From Actinacidiphila acididurans (GTDB lineage Bacteria; Actinomycetota; Actinomycetes; Streptomycetales; Streptomycetaceae), in the NCBI RefSeq assembly GCF_016918855.1, contig NZ_JADKYB010000035.1, positions 1 to 61,623 on the forward strand: a DNA stretch of 61,623 bases, in the 5' to 3' direction. The notes under the pieces were generated by a model. The model was given only the letters and a program-made list of their open reading frames with translations. It was not told where the DNA came from and ran no database searches. Shown here piece after piece: positions 58,735 through 61,623 of the stretch; positions within the stretch are counted from its first letter, which is position 1; the number at the start of each line of letters is the position of its first letter. The position numbers were made by a program, and so were the translations under genes.

Positions 58735-59444
58735 GCCGTCACTCCCTCCCGGACGGTGCCTGCGGCGGTGGTGCGTTCTCCGTTGGTGCGGTCGGTGTCC
58801 CGGGGGCCGGTGCCGGTGCCTGTGCCGGTGGTGCGGGTCTGCTGCCACCACGCGTACATGCCGGCGATCACCAGGACGAAGTAGACGATGTAGACCAGGC
58901 CCGAGAAGGGCAGGCCGCTGTGGAAGTTGAGGGGGACGCCCACCACGTCGACGGCGAGCCAGGCGAACCAGAACTCGACCCAGCCGCGGGCCTGGGCGAC
59001 CATCGCGGCCAGCGTGCCGACGAAGATGTACGCGTCCGGCCACGGGTTCCAGGACAGCGCCGGCCAGGTGAGGAACACCGAGGCGACGGCGACCGTGCCC
59101 AGGCCCGTGGCGGCGACGAGCACCGCCCGCTCGCGCCAGGTGGCGAACCGGATCCCGACCCGGCCGGCCGGGGTGGTGCGGCCGCGGCGCCACTGGAACC
59201 AGCCCCAGACGGCGACGGTGATCACCACGAACTGCTTGCCGACGCCGCCGCCCAGGTGCGCGGACCAGAAGGCGGCGACCAGCACGACGCCGGACAGCAG
59301 CTGGACCGGCCAGGTGAGCATCGCCCGCCGCCAGCCGAGCGCGAGGGCGGCCAGGCCCAGCAGGTTGCCGATCATGTCCGACCACATCACGTGCTGGCCG
59401 ACCGCGGTGAACGCCTCGCTGTTCAGCCAGTGCAGTGCGGTCAC
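58731..59444 (-). CDS. pnuX: PnuC-family transporter, probable riboflavin importer PnuX
   Basis: 237 aa with about seven membrane helices and PnuC-family features (MIGNLLGLAALALGWRRAMLTWPVQLLSG, WGWFQWRRG, SWNPWPDAYIFVGTLAAMVAQARGWVEFWFAWLAVDV). Its place inside an FMN-riboswitch rib operon, overlapped by four bases on both sides, points to riboflavin rather than nicotinamide riboside, as for actinobacterial PnuX. Trp-rich half-sites for a flat ring are visible. The C-terminal 30 residues are a Thr/Gly-rich tail. GTG start. Confidence 0.9.
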   Translation of the reverse strand: MTALHWLNSEAFTAVGQHVMWSDMIGNLLGLAALALGWRRAMLTWPVQLLSGVVLVAAFWSAHLGGGVGKQFVVITVAVWGWFQWRRGRTTPAGRVGIRFATWRERAVLVAATGLGTVAVASVFLTWPALSWNPWPDAYIFVGTLAAMVAQARGWVEFWFAWLAVDVVGVPLNFHSGLPFSGLVYIVYFVLVIAGMYAWWQQTRTTGTGTGTGPRDTDRTNGERTTAAGTVREGVTA

Positions 59445-60124
59445 CGCGCGGCCTCCGCCCCGGCGGTGCCGAGTCCGAAGGCGGTACCGGCCTCGCGACC
59501 GCCGGGGTGGGCCGTGCCGGACCGGGTGTCGGACGCGCCGGCGCCGAGCATCCGCTCGACGTACTTGGCGATCACGTCGACTTCCAGGTTGACCGGGTCG
59601 CCCGGCTGCTTGATGCCCAGCGTGGTCAGGGCGAGGGTGGTCGGGATGAGGCTGACGGTGAAGTAATCGGCGCCCGCCTCCACCACGGTGAGGCTGATCC
59701 CGTCCACGGTGATCGAGCCCTTCTCGACCACGTAGCGGGACAGGGCGGCGGGCAGCGAGATCTTCACGATCTCCCAGTGCTCGGCGGGGGTACGGGCCAG
59801 CACCTGCCCGGTGCCGTCCACGTGCCCCTGGACGAGGTGGCCGCCGAGCCGGCCGCCGAGGGCCATCGGGCGCTCCAGGTTGACCCGGGAGCCGGAGCCG
59901 AGCGCGCCCAGGCTGGAGCGGTCGAGCGTCTCGGCCATCACGTCGGCGGTGAAGGCGCCGTCGGCCAGGTCCACCACGGTCAGGCACACGCCGTTGACCG
60001 CGATGGAGTCGCCGTGCTTGGCGCCCTCGGTCACGACCGGGCCGCGGACGGTGAAGCGGGAGGCGTCGCCCAGGTCCTCGACGGCCGTGATCTCACCCAG
60101 TTCTTCGACGATTCCGGTGAACAA
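59441..60124 (-). CDS. ribE: Riboflavin synthase alpha chain
   Basis: 227 aa. Two lumazine-binding repeats are seen: FTGIVEELGEITAVEDLG with DSIAVNGVCLTVVDLADGAFTADVMAETL, and GGHLVQGHVDGTGQVL with KGSITVDGISLTVVEA. It dismutates two lumazines to riboflavin. The start is TTG (60124), two bases after the ribD stop, with GAGGAGAGC upstream. The family's fixed MFTGIVE start makes this TTG secure. The C-terminus carries about 25 extra Ala/Gly residues. Confidence 0.96.
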   Translation of the reverse strand: MFTGIVEELGEITAVEDLGDASRFTVRGPVVTEGAKHGDSIAVNGVCLTVVDLADGAFTADVMAETLDRSSLGALGSGSRVNLERPMALGGRLGGHLVQGHVDGTGQVLARTPAEHWEIVKISLPAALSRYVVEKGSITVDGISLTVVEAGADYFTVSLIPTTLALTTLGIKQPGDPVNLEVDVIAKYVERMLGAGASDTRSGTAHPGGREAGTAFGLGTAGAEAAR

Positions 60125-60126
60125 CT

Positions 60127-61239
60127 TCAGCTCTCCTCATCAGGAGCGGTGGCGGTGGGGACGGTGGGCACGGCGGTGACGCGCAGGTCGGGGCCCAGCC
60201 GGGTGACGTCGGTGACGTCCAGCCGCAGGGCGTCGGCGATGGTGCCGATGCCCGCCTCGGCCAGGGCCGCCTTCCCGGCGCCGAGCAGCGCCGGAGCGAG
60301 GTAGGCGGTGACGGTGTCGACCGCGCCGGCGGCCACGAAGGCGCCGGCGAGGGTGGGCCCGCCCTCCAGCAGCACCGAGCGCACCCCGCGGGCGTGCAGT
60401 TCGGCGAGCAGGGCGGAGATGTCCAGCCCGGCGCCGTCGGCCGCGTACGGCAACCGGACGGTGTCCACGCCGGGCAGGTGGGCGGTGTCGGCGTCCTTGC
60501 CGACCGCGACCAGGGTGGGAGCGGTGTCGTCCAGGACGGGTGCGGTGGGGGCGATACGGGCCCGGGTGTCGACCACCACCCGCAGCGGCTGGGTGGCGCC
60601 CTCGATGCCGCGGACCGCCAGGTGCGGGTCGTCGGCGATCAGGGTGCCGGAGCCGACGACCACCGCGTCGGCCTCCGCGCGCAGCCGGTGCACGTCGGAG
60701 CGGGACTCGGCGGAGGTGATCCAGCGGCTGGTGCCGTCCGCGGCGGCGATCCGGCCGTCGAGCGTGGCGCCGTACTTCCACCGCACGAAGGGGCGGCCCT
60801 TGCGGGCCGAGGTGAGCCAGGCGACGTTGACCGCTTCCGCTTCGGCGGCCAGCAGCCCGCTCTCCACCTCGACGCCCGCGGCGCGCAGGGTGGCGGCGCC
60901 GCCGGCCGCGGTGGGGCTGGGGTCGGCCACGGCGAACACCACGCGGGCGATGCCGGCCTCGATCAGGGCCTGCGCGCACGGGCCGGTCCGGCCGGTGTGG
61001 TTGCACGGCTCCAGGGTCACCAGGGCGGTGCCGCCCCTGGCCAACGGCCCTGCGGCGGTCAGCGCGTGCACCTCGGCGTGCGGGCCGCCGGCCCGCCGGT
61101 GCCAGCCCTCGCCGACCACTGCGCCCGAGGTGTCGAGGATCACACAGCCGACCACGGGATTGGGTGCGGTGTCGCCGAGGGCGCGGGCGGACAGCGCGAC
61201 AGCGCGCCGCATCGCGTCGGTTTCCGTGGCGGTGGCCAC
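60127..61239 (-). CDS. ribD: Bifunctional riboflavin deaminase/reductase
   Basis: 370 aa. The N-terminal deaminase (about 1-145) has zinc motifs GPHAEVHAL and LEPCNHTGRTGPCAQALI. The C-terminal reductase (about 150-365) has KYGATLDGRIAAADGTSRWITS, VVGSGTLIADDP and SVLLEGGPTLAGAFVAAG. GTG 61239 is chosen: AGGAGG sits five bases upstream. The ATG at 61257 would start before that site. It is the first gene of the rib operon, 141 bases below the FMN riboswitch. Confidence 0.96.
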   Translation of the reverse strand: MATATETDAMRRAVALSARALGDTAPNPVVGCVILDTSGAVVGEGWHRRAGGPHAEVHALTAAGPLARGGTALVTLEPCNHTGRTGPCAQALIEAGIARVVFAVADPSPTAAGGAATLRAAGVEVESGLLAAEAEAVNVAWLTSARKGRPFVRWKYGATLDGRIAAADGTSRWITSAESRSDVHRLRAEADAVVVGSGTLIADDPHLAVRGIEGATQPLRVVVDTRARIAPTAPVLDDTAPTLVAVGKDADTAHLPGVDTVRLPYAADGAGLDISALLAELHARGVRSVLLEGGPTLAGAFVAAGAVDTVTAYLAPALLGAGKAALAEAGIGTIADALRLDVTDVTRLGPDLRVTAVPTVPTATAPDEES

Positions 61240-61380
61240 CGGGTCCTCCTGCCTCATAGGGCACGGACTCCGGGGCCTTCGGGACAGCGGGCGTGCTTCC
61301 GGTGAACCGCCCTTCCCCGCGGGACCCGCGCTTCGCGCTGCTGGCCCGCCAACGGCGGCGCACCTTGAGTGAACGCCCGC

Positions 61381-61509
61381 CGCGCACTGCCTCCCATCCG
61401 GACTTTCACCGTCGGTCCAGGAATTTCACCTGGTCAACCGGCCGCTGGATGCGGCCGGGTCGCGGACTGTAACCGCCGGTTCGGATTTTCACCGACCCCG
61501 GAGTGCGCG
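61381..61509 (-). promoter_or_regulatory. FMN riboswitch (RFN element)
   Basis: Read on the reverse strand: GGGGTCGGTGAAAATCC, ACCGGCGGTTACAGTCCGCGACCC, a variable GC-rich arm, GGTGAAATTCCTGGACCGACGG, GTGAAAGTCCGGATGGGAGG. The closing stem AGTGCGCG/CGCGCACT (61502-61509 with 61381-61388) is perfect. All RFN blocks are present. FMN binding shuts off the rib genes. In the 141-base platform, ACGCCCGC (61373-61380) could pair with GCGGGCGT (61287-61294). A TTGACG -35-like word lies near 61526-61531 (reverse). 61510-61623 has no gene. Confidence 0.98.
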
Positions 61510-61623
61510 AACGTCACTTGGTACGCCGTCAAGTGTGCCACGTCCGCCAACCGTGCTTCCAGGCCCCGTGTCCGGCCTCACAACCCCCCGACCCCCGCCG
61601 ACGCCCCTCCCCCAACCCCCGGG

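Overview
This window is chromosomal DNA from a Streptomyces-like actinomycete. The base composition is very GC-rich, with coding frames strongly biased to G or C at third positions. GTG and TTG starts are common. It carries streptomycete marker genes: the sporulation pair smeA-sffA, rbpA behind a sigma-R-type promoter, a GH18 chitinase with a DasR-like site, a c-di-AMP riboswitch ahead of an M23 peptidase, and an FMN riboswitch ahead of the rib operon. The order smeA-sffA, MocR, rbpA, fxsA, ppm1, amidohydrolase, acyl-CoA dehydrogenase, chitinase, hisG-hisE-rib resembles, from memory, the SCO1415-SCO1443 part of the S. coelicolor core chromosome. No rRNA, tRNA, CRISPR array, transposase or prophage gene was seen.

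Layout. 0-0.7 kb: three 116-bp tandem repeats and no gene. 0.7-8.5 kb: winged-helix-like protein, aldo/keto reductase, PAP2 phosphatase, Rpf/LysM/M23 wall hydrolase, LLM oxidoreductase, MBL hydrolase, an AT-rich palindrome, and a D-Ala-D-Ala carboxypeptidase. 8.6-12.4 kb: an Mrr-nuclease/TerD fusion followed by a compact Rho paralogue with a structured leader. 12.5-19.6 kb: PhyH-type dioxygenase, large LuxR/LAL regulator, M23 peptidase under a c-di-AMP riboswitch, GNAT protein, and a P-loop-defective uridine-kinase-like protein. 19.9-24.6 kb: smeA-sffA and a divergent MocR/YczE pair. 24.6-30.3 kb: rbpA, fxsA, a membrane protein, and overlapping lnt-ppm1. 30.4-36 kb: amidohydrolase, Lrp regulator, alditol oxidase, zinc-ribbon-like protein, acyl-CoA dehydrogenase. 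36.2-39.2 kb: a DUF574-type methyltransferase translationally coupled to a PAS-GGDEF-EAL protein. 39.5-49.1 kb: mostly secreted proteins (chitinase, a large phosphodiester-glycosidase/metallophosphoesterase, C39 peptidase) plus DUF4331 and M24 proteins. 49.3-55 kb: uridine-kinase-like protein, TPR/AAA+ ATPase and two overlapping CNNM/CorC membrane proteins. 55.1-61.5 kb: one reverse-strand run ribD-ribE-pnuX-ribBA-ribH-hisE-hisG-PH protein under an FMN riboswitch.

Themes. Cell-wall growth and remodelling recur: Rpf/LysM/M23, M23, D-Ala carboxypeptidase, Lnt and Ppm1. Both c-di-AMP (riboswitch) and c-di-GMP (GGDEF-EAL) signalling are present. A family of dispersed intergenic repeats with 21-bp inverted ends occurs eight times, always between genes. 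The best candidates for new biology are the Mrr-TerD/compact-Rho neighbourhood, the repeat family, the methyltransferase/GGDEF-EAL operon, and two proteins with intact folds but broken nucleotide-binding loops.
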